A stretch of 64,000 bases of DNA from Sphaeroforma sirkka (GCA_001586965.3 LUCW03001835.1:1-64000); one strand, 5' to 3'; shown: positions 35,908 through 46,956, counted from the first letter of the stretch. Made by a program: numbers and translations. The notes: generated by a model from the sequence alone, not told the origin.

Positions 35908-36230
35908 GAGGCCGACGGAGATTCAGGACCATACAAGAAGACCGGACCAAATAGCATAATATATGATTTAGTTAGGGGGAATGATGACTCATTGGACGTC
36001 ATCATTATTTAGTTACTAGGCGACCATAATCTTAGATACGGTGATTACTATAATCTGCCGCTTTTAGAGAAAATCTCGTCCCACGTAGGAACATGATTAA
36101 AAAACAAAGCAGACGCGCCGTTTACAACGGGACTTCTGACTGAGTTCACTTATTTCAGACTTGTCACACTTTACTAAGCGCTACTCAGTTTTGATCACTG
36201 CCAACGAATGCACATGGGTTCAACGTACAC
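35908..36230 (+). repeat. Family X LTR-like piece and leader (fossil)
   Basis: On the plus strand this resembles the reverse complement of 46416-46721 and its neighbour: an AGACCGGACC block, then TTAGTTACTAGG, a CTCGTCCCA block, a GCGCCGTT...AACGG hairpin, CTTCTGACTGAGTTCAC, and leader words such as TTTACTAAGCG. It is thus a third family X copy in the opposite orientation, old and incomplete. Confidence 0.65.
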
Positions 36231-36242
36231 GGTGCATGGGGG

Positions 36243-36737
36243 TCATCGCGTGTGTTTGCATTCGTACGTAAATATGACGTGATCGCGAGTTTCCTGGGAT
36301 CTGTTGTGGCCGCGAGAGCTTTTTCTGATGCTTTTCTCTGCTTTGTCAACGTTCACGCGAAATGCATTATGCAACTTCTCAGATAAACATTCTTGCCAGG
36401 TCACGATAGTACACTCCACCTGAAGCTTGACGTATAAGAGTAAGCACACCATGGTTGCGGTGTACCTGTAGAAGATTTTCATACTGTCGCATTTCCATGA
36501 ACTATACTTTGCGATCAAATTCACGAATCTAAGTTTAAGCGGTACCGTTGGTTCCAGTGTCTTCATGCACGCTAATACCTGTTTGTATGCATTATCTTCC
36601 CAAGTACTGTTTTTGTGTGTGTACAATAAAATCAGTGGTGTCTTCAAATGACATAGACTGGAATCTCTGCTTGTTTTCCACAATAAGATCCAATAGCGCC
36701 TTAGGAGTTCATTCTTGCTGTAGAGCTTAGTGTACAC
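36243..36737 (-). CDS. Hypothetical protein, 164 codons
   Basis: This open frame on the minus strand starts at a GTG, as MYTKLYSKNELLRRYW, with a mixed composition including eight Cys and seven Trp. It has one hydrophobic run (ATMVCLLLYVKLQVECTIV) and a basic C-terminal end. No catalytic motif or family is recognised. It lies directly beyond the family X leader, on the opposite strand, so it may be a chance frame across an old element. Length and composition are the only support. Confidence 0.3.
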   Translation of the reverse strand: MYTKLYSKNELLRRYWILLWKTSRDSSLCHLKTPLILLYTHKNSTWEDNAYKQVLACMKTLEPTVPLKLRFVNLIAKYSSWKCDSMKIFYRYTATMVCLLLYVKLQVECTIVTWQECLSEKLHNAFRVNVDKAEKSIRKSSRGHNRSQETRDHVIFTYECKHTR

Positions 36738-36926
36738 TCATTTGCATATGAATCGGTTCTAGTTTGTGAAATCGCGCACTCTTATGCCAATCTAAGATAA
36801 ATGCATGCAATTTTATCTTCTGCGGGGTACCTTAACTTATTCGGTGTTCGTTTGTCGACCGTCACTGGACACGTTTTCAAAGTCTCGATAGAAGCAAGAA
36901 TTAAACCTCTGCAGCGCACGCGCGTC

Positions 36927-37012
36927 TGTAAACTTCGATGAATATTTCTATGTTTTTAAACTATGTTATATAAACTAAGATACAATTTAAGTCAGTTATG
37001 ATTTAGCAGTGG
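36927..37012 (-). repeat. Split solo family A LTR, left part
   Basis: It is the first 86 bases of a family A LTR, from TGTAAACTTCGATG to AGCAGTGG, preceded by CGTC (36923-36926). The LTR continues at 44724 after element B2. The CGTC is repeated right after the far end (45203-45206), which shows that the two parts are one interrupted solo LTR. Confidence 0.92.
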
Positions 37013-37192
37013 TGTAGTAAACACATCAAAATACGATACTAAAACCTACTGAGTCTCCCTGAGGCTCAGTGCGGTGTATTTATTCTTATATTTGATTGTC
37101 TACGTGGTCTACAAATAATTCACCTCGTGTGAATTAATTGTAAATTAATTCTAACTCCACACTGATAGTGGTTTAAGGGAACTTTTACCACA
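37013..37192 (-). repeat. Family B 3' LTR
   Basis: This 180-base LTR runs TGTAGTAAACACATC to ACTTTTACCACA on the plus strand. On the minus strand it follows the purine tract GAGGGGAG, the expected polypurine tract. Near its minus-strand 3' end a hairpin (CTGAG...CTCAG) follows AATAAATACACC. The hairpin placement parallels that of the family C LTR. Confidence 0.82.
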
Positions 37193-37532
37193 CTCCCCTC
37201 AAGCTCAAGCGTCACCAGTGATTGAAGAGCTTCAAAAATAAATGACCTCTTAAACTATTGAAAATTAAACATATATAACTAGTAGTGTAAATAAACAATA
37301 TATATATATATATATATAAACTAATGAAATCCTTCTGCTGAGTAAGTTCTTGCCTTGGAAACTGGTCTTTTGAACCATCCCGGCTGTGCTGGTATATTTT
37401 CACCCCCCAAAAAGCTAGGGTATCCGCTGGTATGTTTTCACCCCCCCATAAGCTAGGGTATCCGCTGGAGTTATACTCGCCTATAAGCTCGAGTTGTGGA
37501 ATCGTCTTTCGCCTCTATACCGTGGTGAAATC
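37193..37532 (-). other. B2 3' untranslated part
   Basis: This lies between the integrase end and the 3' LTR. It contains a TA microsatellite near 37298-37318 and two short similar blocks (TAGGGTATCCGCTGG at about 37417 and 37456). No coding potential. Confidence 0.6.
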
Positions 37533-38912
37533 TCACGAGGAGAGACAAAACTCCGATCCGGAAGTAGATGATAGACATCTAGTATTCATCAACATAACGT
37601 TGGAATTATTGTTGTTGTGCCGCTTCTTCTGCCGAGTTTGCTCGGCTTTGTGGTATGCCGCGATGTCATTCGGATCGTCAAAAGCTTCGGCTGACTCCCA
37701 AGTTGGATCACCATCCCGCCAGTGAACCAAGTATTCTGTATTCCCTGTGGAATCATTCTGTCTATGTCGAATGATGTAACGGAACGAGGAACTATCCTGC
37801 CACATATGATCTTCTAAAGGCTTTTCGGTGGCTCTATGGACTAGTCGCAAAAGTTCCACTCTAACTGGTTTACCTTTGAAAGTATCTGGAAGTGAACCAT
37901 CCTTGTGTGTCAGTTCATATCCTTGTCCCTGTCTGGCTTTGACAACGTATGGTCCAAACATTGGTCGCATTGCTTTGGTTGTGCGACCTTCGGACCGTAC
38001 CATTACCACATCCCCTGGTTGAAAGGCGATAAAATCGTAAGCATGGAGGCGGTCAAACTGCCTGGATAGTGTGTCTGCGTATTTCTGCGTGACCTTGTAA
38101 AGCGTCGGCAAGATAGTGTCGTGCAAACGATCCAGCCGGTGTGCCCAAGCCTCATTGGTGACCGGCTGATTCCCCGGAAGGTCATCCGTGAAGTCAGCAA
38201 ACGGAACATGACGGCGACCGAAGTAAGCACTGAATGGTGCTGTCTTGTGTCGCCGAGATATTCGGAGGTTCTGGCACAGCATAATAAGTGGTAGTCGGAC
38301 ATCCCATGCCGTAGGCAAAGATTCACATAGCTTGCGAACTCCTTCGTGGATGTCTCTGTGTCTTCTCTCCGCTGCTCCCAGAACCTGAGGACGATATGGT
38401 GGCGACTTTGCATGCATCACTCCAACTTCTTGAGATATTAATTTAACAATCTTGTTCGAAAACTCGCCTCCCTCGTCTGATTGAATTTTCCTGGGAAAAC
38501 CATGTTCCCCAAACACCTCCATAAGTTTAGATGTCACCACTTCTGCTGACTTTGTGGCCGTTGCTCTCAATATCGAGTACCCCGTTGCTATATCCAAGAC
38601 GTGCAATATATATCGATTTCCTGCTGCTGAAACTAGTGGCATTGGAATCATGTCGACTTGAATATGATCCCACGGATACTTTGCCGTTATATTAATCATC
38701 GGGTGAAATCCCTTTCGTAACACCCTCTGTCCTAGACATGTGCGACAGTTTCTCCTAACTGTTTGTGCAAGTTCCAGAGCGTTAGGCCACAAATGTCCGT
38801 TCTGCTGTAGTTGAGCAACTGTATCTTCTGCTCTATGATGCCCAATCTCATGCTGACACAAGGTGAGCTGTGTGCGACGGCTTATCTCTTCCTCATCTGG
38901 AGAATCCGTCAT
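37533..38912 (-). pseudogene. int: B2 integrase with chromodomain (fossil)
   Basis: This 459-codon open part of the fossil pol encodes an integrase. The zinc-binding HHCC module uses H21, H25, C56 and C59. The DDE core has D87 (IQVDMIP), D146 (QSDEGGEF) and E182 (GAAERRHRD), with D-x35-E spacing. A GPY/F module (MFGPYVVKARQGQGYEL) and a C-terminal chromodomain (EYLVHWRDGDPTWESAEAF) follow. This places family B among chromodomain-bearing Ty3/gypsy elements. This part looks whole, but the element as a unit is broken. Confidence 0.92.
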
Positions 38913-39489
38913 GGCTACTTCGAGAGATAGCGATCGATACTAGCCGAGACGTATCTAATGGGGTGACTTTCGATACTGAGGACGGTTCTGCATATCCCAA
39001 TCGTGCTGAAAACGTCGCTGGAAGGCTGTAACCATTGCGTGGGCCTACTCTGGCAATGACTGTGTGACCCCATGGTGCCTTGCCACTCGCATACTTTCCG
39101 TATTTGAGGAAGGAGTGGGCTGTCCTTGGAACTAATACTGGGTCTCTTTGTAGAAGCGACTTGAATAACTGGAACCAAGGCTCGTGGGGCGCCCACGGTA
39201 GACACACCGTAGCTGTGGCCCTCTCTGATCGTATCTTGCGCAACATTCTATGGATTAATCTCCATGGTGGGTTCATCCATCCGTCTATATCTTTCCAACA
39301 ATGTGCAAACGCTCCACCCCTGTCATCGTCGGTGTAGTAGTGTGGCAAATGATGGTCCTGATGCGAAGCAAAGACATCGACATTATTCTCACCCATAATC
39401 CGTTGCGCTTGCTCAAAGTAGTCCGGAAAAAAGTTGCCAACATTCTGCATATAGTACCTCCGGGTCCTCAGTCTCAACAGTTCCCTCAT
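38893..39489 (-). pseudogene. B2 methylase-like domain (fossil)
   Basis: This domain sits between RNase H and integrase. It has VDVFA, then a stretch with GGAFAHCW, the motif WMNPPWRLIHRML, and a following LPWAPHEPWFQL stretch. The NPPW tetrapeptide in that setting is the catalytic-motif form of N6-adenine methyltransferases of the phage Dam type (PF05869-like). DIRS-type elements are known to carry a related domain, while standard Ty3/gypsy elements do not. Family A has the same domain with NPPC. Its function here is inference. Confidence 0.7.
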
Positions 39490-41379
39490 GAAGCCTAGAC
39501 CACGCGTCTGGTAACACGTTCTTTATACCCGGGATGTGCGAGATAGTAAAATTGAAAGGCGCTATGATGTGATGCCATCGTTGTAGCATCGGATTCAGCT
39601 TTAGCTGTGTGTTCATATACACCAAAGCCTTGTGATCAGTCAACACTGAAAAGCGTTGACCTTCGAGATGATCCCGGAAGTGTGTGAGACCATATACCAA
39701 GGCCAATAATTCCTTCATGGGTGTTGCGTAATTGCGCTGTGCTGCGTTGAGGGTCTTGCTGAAGAACATTAGGTATTGCTTCTTCCCTTCTATGGTCTGA
39801 AACAATGCACCTCCAATACCGTAGTCGCTTGCATCCGTTTCGAGTTGTAAAGGTACTTCGTCGACGGGAAATTTCAACACTACTGCCTCAACTATGGCTT
39901 GCTTCATGGCATCCCAAGCTTGCTGGTGTCTCTGTTCCCACCTGTCTCCAATGATTTCCTTAGGCTTCAGTCTTACAAATTCCCGGAGTGGGGCAACTAC
40001 CTCTGCAAAGTTTGGTAGGTGCTCGTGAAGAAAGTTGGCTAATCCCAAGGCCGATGCAATGTCTTTGTACTTCTTCGGGGTTGGCCAGTCAATGAGCTTG
40101 GCCTGCTTTTCATGGCAAATATCAATTCCGGCCTTCGATACTCGCTTCCCTAGGATCATGACTTCTTTGACTGCAAAATGACATTTTGAAGGGTTTAGCT
40201 TGAAACTGTGGTACGTCAGCCGCCGAATGACCTCTTTCACTACTCGTACGTGTTCCTCGTAGTCATCTGTTGCTATTACGATGTCGTCCAGGTAGTGGTG
40301 TGCCGGAAGTCCTTGCAATATCACACTCAGTGTACGCTGAAACTGCTGCGTCAGTGTGTGTAGTCCAAATGGCGCTGATGTAAAGGAATACTGGCATTTG
40401 CCATGTGTGAAACTGAATAGATACGAGAATCAGGGTGAATTGGGAGTCGATGGTACGCTGCGGTTAGATCCAATGTCGTGTAATATCTCTTCCCTTTGAT
40501 GTTACCAATGATGTCGTTGATACGGGGAATAATGAACTGATCCGCCGGTATTAATGCATTCACCGCTCTGAGGTCCAAACACACTCGCACTTTCTTTAGT
40601 TCTCCAGATTGAGTATACTCTGGCACGGCGAGCAAGGGTAAGTTGACGGAAGTGGCTGTATCCCTTTGAACTATGACCAAATCTTGAATCCACTTCTGCA
40701 CCTGTCTATCTACCCATGGTATCCATTTGTCTGCTACAAAGTTCCTTACTGCCTTCCGCATCCTTGCAGCTTGATCTGGTGTCACTGGCAATCTAACTTC
40801 GCCTCCTTCCAGTCTGCACCTGTCCTTTTCTCGAATACCGTCATTGTCCCTCAGTTCCTTGTCTAGTTTCAGGCGAACACCGGTTTCCTCGGTCAAATCT
40901 GGTGGTCGTCTCAACGGTATTGGTTCCAATAGTTTGTCTAGCTCCGTTGGATCTATGGGTGAGAATGGCGATTGAAGGCCTCCCACGTATAGCCCTAAGC
41001 CAGGCATAAGATCCTGGCCTACGATCGCGTCGATAGCCGGTGGTAGATTCATTAGCTCGAAAGACTGTTCTGTGAGCTCTAGACCATATCGTACTGGAGT
41101 TTGTACGGTTGAGCCTATTCGCCGTGTACGAAGACTACGATCAGCTAGGTATATATAGGATCCCTCCGGAGCCGACTTAATTTGCAATCCCCAATCGTGT
41201 GCGGATGTCGAATCAATGCAACTTCTGTTTGCCCCAGAATCCACTAACGCCCTGCATGTCTTACCGTTAATCAGGATGGATATGAATACTCGATTGTCCA
41301 TTGAAAGTAATGGATCTTTGATCGATAGTATCACAGGTGTGCTAGACGGGAAAACTAAAGTTGCATCTACATCCGACAC
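39413..41379 (-). pseudogene. pol: B2 protease, reverse transcriptase and RNase H (fossil)
   Basis: From the right: retropepsin (ALVDSGANRSCIDS, then AIVGQDLMPGLGLY as the second core element, about 40950-41300), the connector and RT fingers (VRVCLDLRAVN), palm (YLDDIVIAT near 40290), thumb, and RNase H (LETDASDYGIGGALF, with YATPMKELLALV and SVLTDHKAL). The order and motifs are standard Ty3/gypsy. Broken. Confidence 0.88.
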
Positions 41380-41388
41380 CCTTACGTC

Positions 41389-43465
41389 CTATTCCTGATC
41401 GCTGCCTATGGTTTCCCACGTTGCATCCTCTTCTAACTCACCCTGTTCGATTTCGTCTGGGTGTGCCAGTATGGAAGCAATGTGTGTGTCTGTAGGCGTG
41501 GTCTCCTCCTGCTCCGTTTGCTGGTCGTCCGAGTCTGTTAGAGCCGTAATGGTGTTGACCGCGGGCAAACTCTTATCGAAGGATACGCCTTGCTTAAATC
41601 CTCGGCCCGAGCTGGAAGTGAATCCAACCCTTTTGTTCGACTGGTAGTGCTTGCAGGATGATATATGCCTGAAACTGGGTGGGGCACCCGCTCTGCACGC
41701 GTAACACGTGGTGGTCGTAGACGTGCTTGTGCGTTGTGTGCTGCCTCCTCCTGTATTCGTATTCAAATTACGATCTCGTTGTTGGGCTGGAAACTGTCTA
41801 CGCCTATCCCCCCACATTCATCTGTGTCCGTACCCGTTGTCTGAGGATGGCATCGGTTTCTTGTATGTCTGGATTTAAAATGCGGAGAAGGTCTTCAGTC
41901 TCCAGGTGGTCCCAACCTATGTGGTGTTGTAGCGTGCGTTCATACGTCATATTACCTGTCAGGTCCTCGAGGGCCTGTATGAGGCAGTGATTAAGCAACC
42001 GCTTAGGAAAGTCCTTGCCCTTATCTGCTCGCTCCCAGGCTCTCTTGTGAACTTCCACAATCTTGTTCAAATGTTCCCTGGCTGACTCTACACCCTTGGT
42101 GCGGGGATTACCCTTCGCCAACTTCTTAAAGGTAGGGTCTACGGTGGCCTTGCTCTCATGTTGACAGATTTGGTCTATGACCTGTTCCGCCGGATATACC
42201 CTCAGCTCATTATGGTTGTCACGGAGATAGTCAATTGTGGCCTTTGCTGCCTTAAAATGTATGAGTACCTTATAGAACCAACGTACCATCCACGACTCAT
42301 CTAGTCCTGAGACATGGGCGTTCTTCAGTGCCTCTTCTAGCGCCCCTCGTGTGTCTCTATCGGCTGTGCTGCTTAATTGATAACGGTCTAAAGGCCAATC
42401 GGGCCATGTCCGTGGCTCCGGAGCTCTGTTCTTCCTGATAGCTTCCAATTGAGTATTCAACGCTCCTTTCAGTGTATCGATCGTGGACGTTAGTAATGTA
42501 CATCTTGGGACATCGTAGTTTCCCTGTGCTCGACAAAGTTCATCCACAAAGAAAGATATCTTCCTTTCGAGGCGTTGACACATGGCTCGGCGATGCTCGT
42601 TCCACTGCGCTGGTGTCATGATCGGCTCTCTCGCCTGTTCGTCTTTGTGCGGTCGTTTTCTGCTGCCATGAACATTACCGTCGTCGACATCACTAGACTT
42701 GCGCTTACCGTCGTCGACGTCACTATACTTGCGCTTACCGTCGTCAACGTAACTAGCCTTGCGCATATCCTGTATCGATCGCGCGAAGTCTCGGTGCTGT
42801 CGGCTGAGTTCCCATCGTCTACGTAGTTGTTTTCGTTCGGCTTCCCTACGATAATCCCCATGTGGGTCGCTCAAATATTGCTCTAGCTGTCGGCCCCTAA
42901 TTTCGTCAGAGTTTTGCTGACGAGTGCCCGTGGCCCACCCTGACATATTTCTATGCCGTTGGACTTGTCGCTCATCCCCGTTGCCTGTGAGGGAATCCTG
43001 ACTTGCACTGGTAAAACTCCCCGATCGAGTTCGCTTTCGAGTGAAATCTTGTTCAGGTGCTCGGTGAAAAGGCTGCCATGAATGCGGTCTATCACCCGCT
43101 GAATGAATGCCCGAAGTACCTCGGACATTGGCTACCCTGTGTCGCTCAGCTGCTGGTTCAGCAGACTTTGAACGACTAGTATGCCTAATCACAAATTGCA
43201 CCTCACTGTCTTCTGGATCTGCTCTCCCTCTTGCCGATAAGCGAGACCCGTGCCCCAACTGATGTCGCCTGCTTGCTGCCTGGCCCACGTCTTGGTCTGT
43301 CTGTTCATATCGCGGTTGTTCATCTCTTCGACGCGATGCTACTGTCTGGCGCGAAGAAGCTGTGCCTCCTTGGTGGGTCTGCTCGAAATCTGACAAAGAT
43401 CTCTGGGTTGCTTTGCCGTCGCGACGAGTGCGTCGAGGGCTACGGGGTGTTGGACGCATAGGCAT
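41389..43465 (-). pseudogene. gag: B2 gag region (fossil)
   Basis: The start is MPMRP at 43465, inside a long leader. The Arg/Ser/Gln-rich N-terminal half holds DVDDGKRK-type repeats near 42680-42750. The capsid-like helical half runs from about 42600 down to 41830. The knuckle CYAC...RHISSC (C-x2-C-x9-H-x3-C) lies near 41650-41710, and an acidic tail precedes protease. Nearly identical to B1. Broken. Confidence 0.85.
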
Positions 43466-43675
43466 CTTGATGTTAAGACTTCGATGTATGGCTTTGTGTT
43501 GTTGATGAATAGTTGGTCCAGATTGAAGGAGTGTCGGCTATTATATAATAGTTGACTTCAGCCATTTGTGTTACACACTTTCTTCCGCCGTTCTCCTCTT
43601 GTGATACCAAAATAGCTAATTATCATTGAATCATGTTGATGTCTACAAGATCTGCTTGCGGGTCCCCGAAAACTC

Positions 43676-43923
43676 TGTGGTCAGAATACAAGTACTTATA
43701 TTTATTTGATTATTTTAGGTTTATTACAAGTTTTACAGCTTATCAGAATAATCTGATAAACTGGGTTTTAGGGTTTTGCTGGTTTTACAGCACATGACTA
43801 ATGACTCATTTAAGAGTCAGTCATTTTAGGATTACTGTTTATAATTACTAATAAATGAACAACGTCCCCCTCCCTGAGGAGGGAGAACGTTGAGATACAG
43901 TTATCTCGCGTATACTTACTACA
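43676..43923 (+). repeat. Solo family C LTR inserted in the B2 leader
   Basis: This 248-base LTR (TGTGGTCAG...TACTACA) is flanked by ACTC on both sides (43672-43675 and 43924-43927). It is the solo remnant of a family C insertion at the position where B1 still carries C1. It has AATAAA and a GC hairpin, as in the other copies. Confidence 0.95.
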
Positions 43924-44723
43924 ACTCGTTGCGCTCGAATACACCTTGCTCCTTAATGATTGCTAATCATTTTGTTTGGGTTGGTTTTGTTAATGAGTAC
44001 TCGTTTTGCTCTCCTTTGCTCTGCCTATAGGAGTAATTAAGAGTTGCTGATAGACTCGAAGCGTGTTCAATGATCAACCGCCTGTCGTGTTCTAGCGTTC
44101 TGAATGCTCCTTTAATCCAACCTTCGGACCACTGTACTCCAACATCAATCAAATCCGAGGCCTGCAGCCAGGAAGTTCAGGTCAAGGTTCCCAAGAATAA
44201 CCTTGAAGCCCAAGGTAGTTGCATCGGTTATGAAGTTGGAAAACCAAAAACAAATTCCTTTTTCAAACCAATTTGAGTGTACTTTTGCATGTACTATTTC
44301 TTCTGTACCTTGCAAGAGTCCGCTGCATCTTGACGATTCGCCTTATATGTCGGTGATAATGTTCTCCTTAGTTTTCACCAACAATCATACAACCGTACCA
44401 GGCTATGTTGGTCCTACGGCTGATTCACTTACGTTGACTTCCTTTCTCTCTAGAATGGAAATTTAAGTATATATATATATATATGTATATATATATACGA
44501 AAATGTATTCTGTCTTGTAACATCGGTAAATATGTCTTCTAGTTGTGTGTTGGTCGTGGGTTCGATACCCCCCGTGATATATTTTTTTTCCTATGCTTTC
44601 GTGACCATCGAAGTTCGCGCATGCAACGATGGCGAACATTCGACTCCGAGATATTTTCGAAAAATCGATCTTCTAACCATGCCAGTCTTTTCGTCTAGCC
44701 AATTGATTACGACTTTTACCACA
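43924..44723 (-). other. B2 leader and right end
   Basis: No coding frame is convincing. A TA microsatellite lies at about 44466-44502. Near 44560-44585 the plus strand has GGGTTCGATACCCCCC followed by a T-run, resembling a tRNA T-arm with B box and Pol III terminator. The last 12 bases (ACTTTTACCACA) equal the inner tip of the B 3' LTR. The rest of a right-hand LTR is not recognisable. Confidence 0.55.
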
Positions 44724-45202
44724 GTGGTAGCTTGTGTAAGAATGATCGGGGATATTCTCGATCACACAGGACGTACCTCTAGCTGTTCTTTATTAGATTA
44801 TTTTTACTAGAAGTGCTAAATGTTCATGACCACATGCCTAATTTATAGATAGACATGAGAACATAAGTCAAGTTAATACATTGGCTAATGTAAATAAAGT
44901 TCCATCTGAAGAAAAGTTATATATAAAAAGACTTATTGAATTTTGGAGATTGGCGGGATGACCAAAACCTGTAAGTAGTAGTATAAAATTTAATTTATAA
45001 TATCCTCCATATACTATCGTCTCAAATAGGTCCAAGTAAATGAGTACCAAATACTCAGGCTATTGGAGCCATCAAGGTGAATTTAGAACACTTTGGAAAT
45101 ATTGTAAAGATTTTGTATTAAATTATTTCAAATACAAATAAAACCAATGTGTTATCTCATTTGATCTTGATATTTAGACTGACCGGAGGCCGTATTTCTA
45201 CA
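44724..45202 (-). repeat. Split solo family A LTR, right part
   Basis: It continues the LTR begun at 36927, from GTGGTAGCTTGTG to GTATTTCTACA, and is followed by CGTC, the partner of the target duplication at 36923-36926. It is diverged from A1-A3 by many small differences, like the solo LTR at 30736. Confidence 0.92.
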
Positions 45203-45512
45203 CGTCTTCTATATGTCTCTCTGCTTCTGCGCGCATCATTCGTTGAGTCAATTGAAAAACTTACATCTTCGTCTATGCTGCTGTAAATGCAGTGATGCTA
45301 GGCTCTGCAGGTTTTGAAAACTTATATCGTTTCATCGCCTGTGAATCTTCTAAGTAGCGATCGTGATGAACAGGAAAGCGTTTGTGAAGTGCCACTGTAA
45401 CACAATAGGCACATTCACACTATCCTGACAATTCTACTTTAACTCTTCTGGTGAGCGTGGGCGACGTTGACGTTGCAGCTTACTGATTTACTTCATATTG
45501 TCAGCCACGCTG

Positions 45513-46415
45513 TTAGGTAACTGGCCAGTTGGTGTCGTCCATGCCTGCGTGTGGTTGGTATTGAGGAGTCCTGCGATGTTGGTTATAGTACCTATTTCTC
45601 AAGAAAATCATTACCCAATGTTGTCTGGACCGTGTCGTTGAACGTGGACTTGTCAACATTCGCCATTGAAAATTCACAAAGTTGGCGGAGTTGTTCACGA
45701 TTGAGACAAATAATTTCCGTGGCCTCCTGCACATGCATCATCGTTCTCAAGTGTCCGTCCAGACCTGAAATCCACTCCGGATGTTATTTAGCCATATCTA
45801 ATATAGAAATCGAGTGTTGAGCCTCCAAAACCAAACAGGCCAGTGTCACGTGGGTTTCTGCCTGCTTTTCATCCTCAGGCGTTGATTCCCTACTAGCAAA
45901 TATTGTTTCCACCTTAGCGCACATTAAAGGCAATCGGCAACGAACTCCAAGCAATCGCTTTGATAGCCGGCCACAAGCTTGCTTCCCTATTTTAGGTATC
46001 GGTGTAGTACTGGGACCCTTCATTTAATATCGTAAGCAAAGAAAAAAATCAAAACTAAATAGTTTCTTAGTTAACTTAGTGTTTAAGGAACGTAGTTTAA
46101 TAAATACAGTAGTTCGGTCACTTGAAAGTGTAGTCAAACCAAGTAACGCGTGGTAAAGAGTTTAAGTCTGAAAAAAAGTGAACTCAGTGCAATCGTTTCG
46201 ATAGCCGGTCACAAGTCTGCTTCTCTATCTTGGGTATCGGTGTAGTACTGGGTCCCTTTATTATCGTAAGTAAAAACAAACCAAAACTACTAAATCGTTT
46301 CTTAGATAATTTAGTGTTTAAAGAACGTAGTATGACAAATACAGTAGTTCGGTCACTTAAAGTGTAGTCAAACCAAGTAACGCTTAGTAAAGAGTATTAA
46401 GTTTAAAAACAAAAG
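45513..46415 (-). pseudogene. Family X leader and gag-like coding remnant X1 (fossil)
   Basis: The minus strand holds two neighbouring protein-like stretches (about 45784-46023 starting MKGPSTTPIPKIGK, and 45513-45734), helical and charged, of unknown family. The start segment and its upstream leader are tandemly doubled (about 45948-46182 and 46183-46415). Family X LTR-like sequence lies directly upstream, so I infer an LTR-element gag or first ORF. Old and broken. Confidence 0.5.
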
Positions 46416-46721
46416 TGAACTCAGTCAGAAGTGCCGTTCTGAACGGCGCGCCTTTGTGGGATGAGATTTACTCTAACAACGGGTGATTGTAAAAATACCC
46501 GTATTTATGGTTTCATCTCCTAGTTACTGAATTATTATGACATCCGATGAGTCGAGAGAACCCATTCTTTCTCATTAAATTTTATATTCCATTGATCGGT
46601 CCGGTCCTCTGGCCCGGTCCTAAATTCCTCTCTCAGGTCCTCTGGTCCGGTTCAAAACTCTTCTCTCAGGTCCGGTGTTCTGGTCCGGTCCTAAATATCC
46701 GCCTAGGGTACTTTGTCCACA
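46416..46721 (-). repeat. Family X LTR-like sequence (X1)
   Basis: On the minus strand it starts TGTGGACAAAGTACCCT and ends near GAGTTCA, about 300 bases. It contains repeated GGACCGGACC words, and a GCCGTTC...GAACGGC hairpin near its end. It shares its architecture with 47400-47693 and, inverted, with 35908-36163. No target duplication was found. Confidence 0.6.
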
Positions 46722-46956
46722 CCGGACGGCCAAATAATATGAAGTTGTATCGTTCGTGTGATTGTTAAGTTCAGAACGTATAGGTTTTGGTTGGCACCTG
46801 AAAAGTATCTCGTGAGCCCCTGTGTAGTTAATAGCATAGTCTGCATCCGCCCAGGCTGCGTCGTTGCCTTAGGACGTGTCAACCCATACTAATAAAAATT
46901 CCCGACATTTTCGAGTTAACAGCCTAATTAGCGAATAACCTCCTTAGTTTTTTTTG

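Larger units (their letters stand above)
37013..44723 (-). mobile_element. Family B retrotransposon copy B2, inserted in a solo A LTR (fossil)
   Basis: This minus-strand Ty3/gypsy-type element is flanked by the target duplication GTGG (37009-37012 and 44724-44727). The 3' LTR is at 37013-37192. Internal order from right to left is leader, gag, protease, RT, RNase H, methylase-like domain, integrase and chromodomain. It carries a solo C LTR in its leader (43676-43923). Roughly five disruptions separate the parts, some of which might be programmed read-through sites. The right end shows only the LTR tip (ACTTTTACCACA); a full 5' LTR is not recognisable. Confidence 0.9.

Noticed and set aside
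37013-44723. Families A and B as DIRS elements because of the methylase-like domain
   Set aside because: Both carry a DDE integrase with HHCC module and chromodomain, have direct LTRs and make 4-base target duplications; DIRS elements use a tyrosine recombinase and make none.
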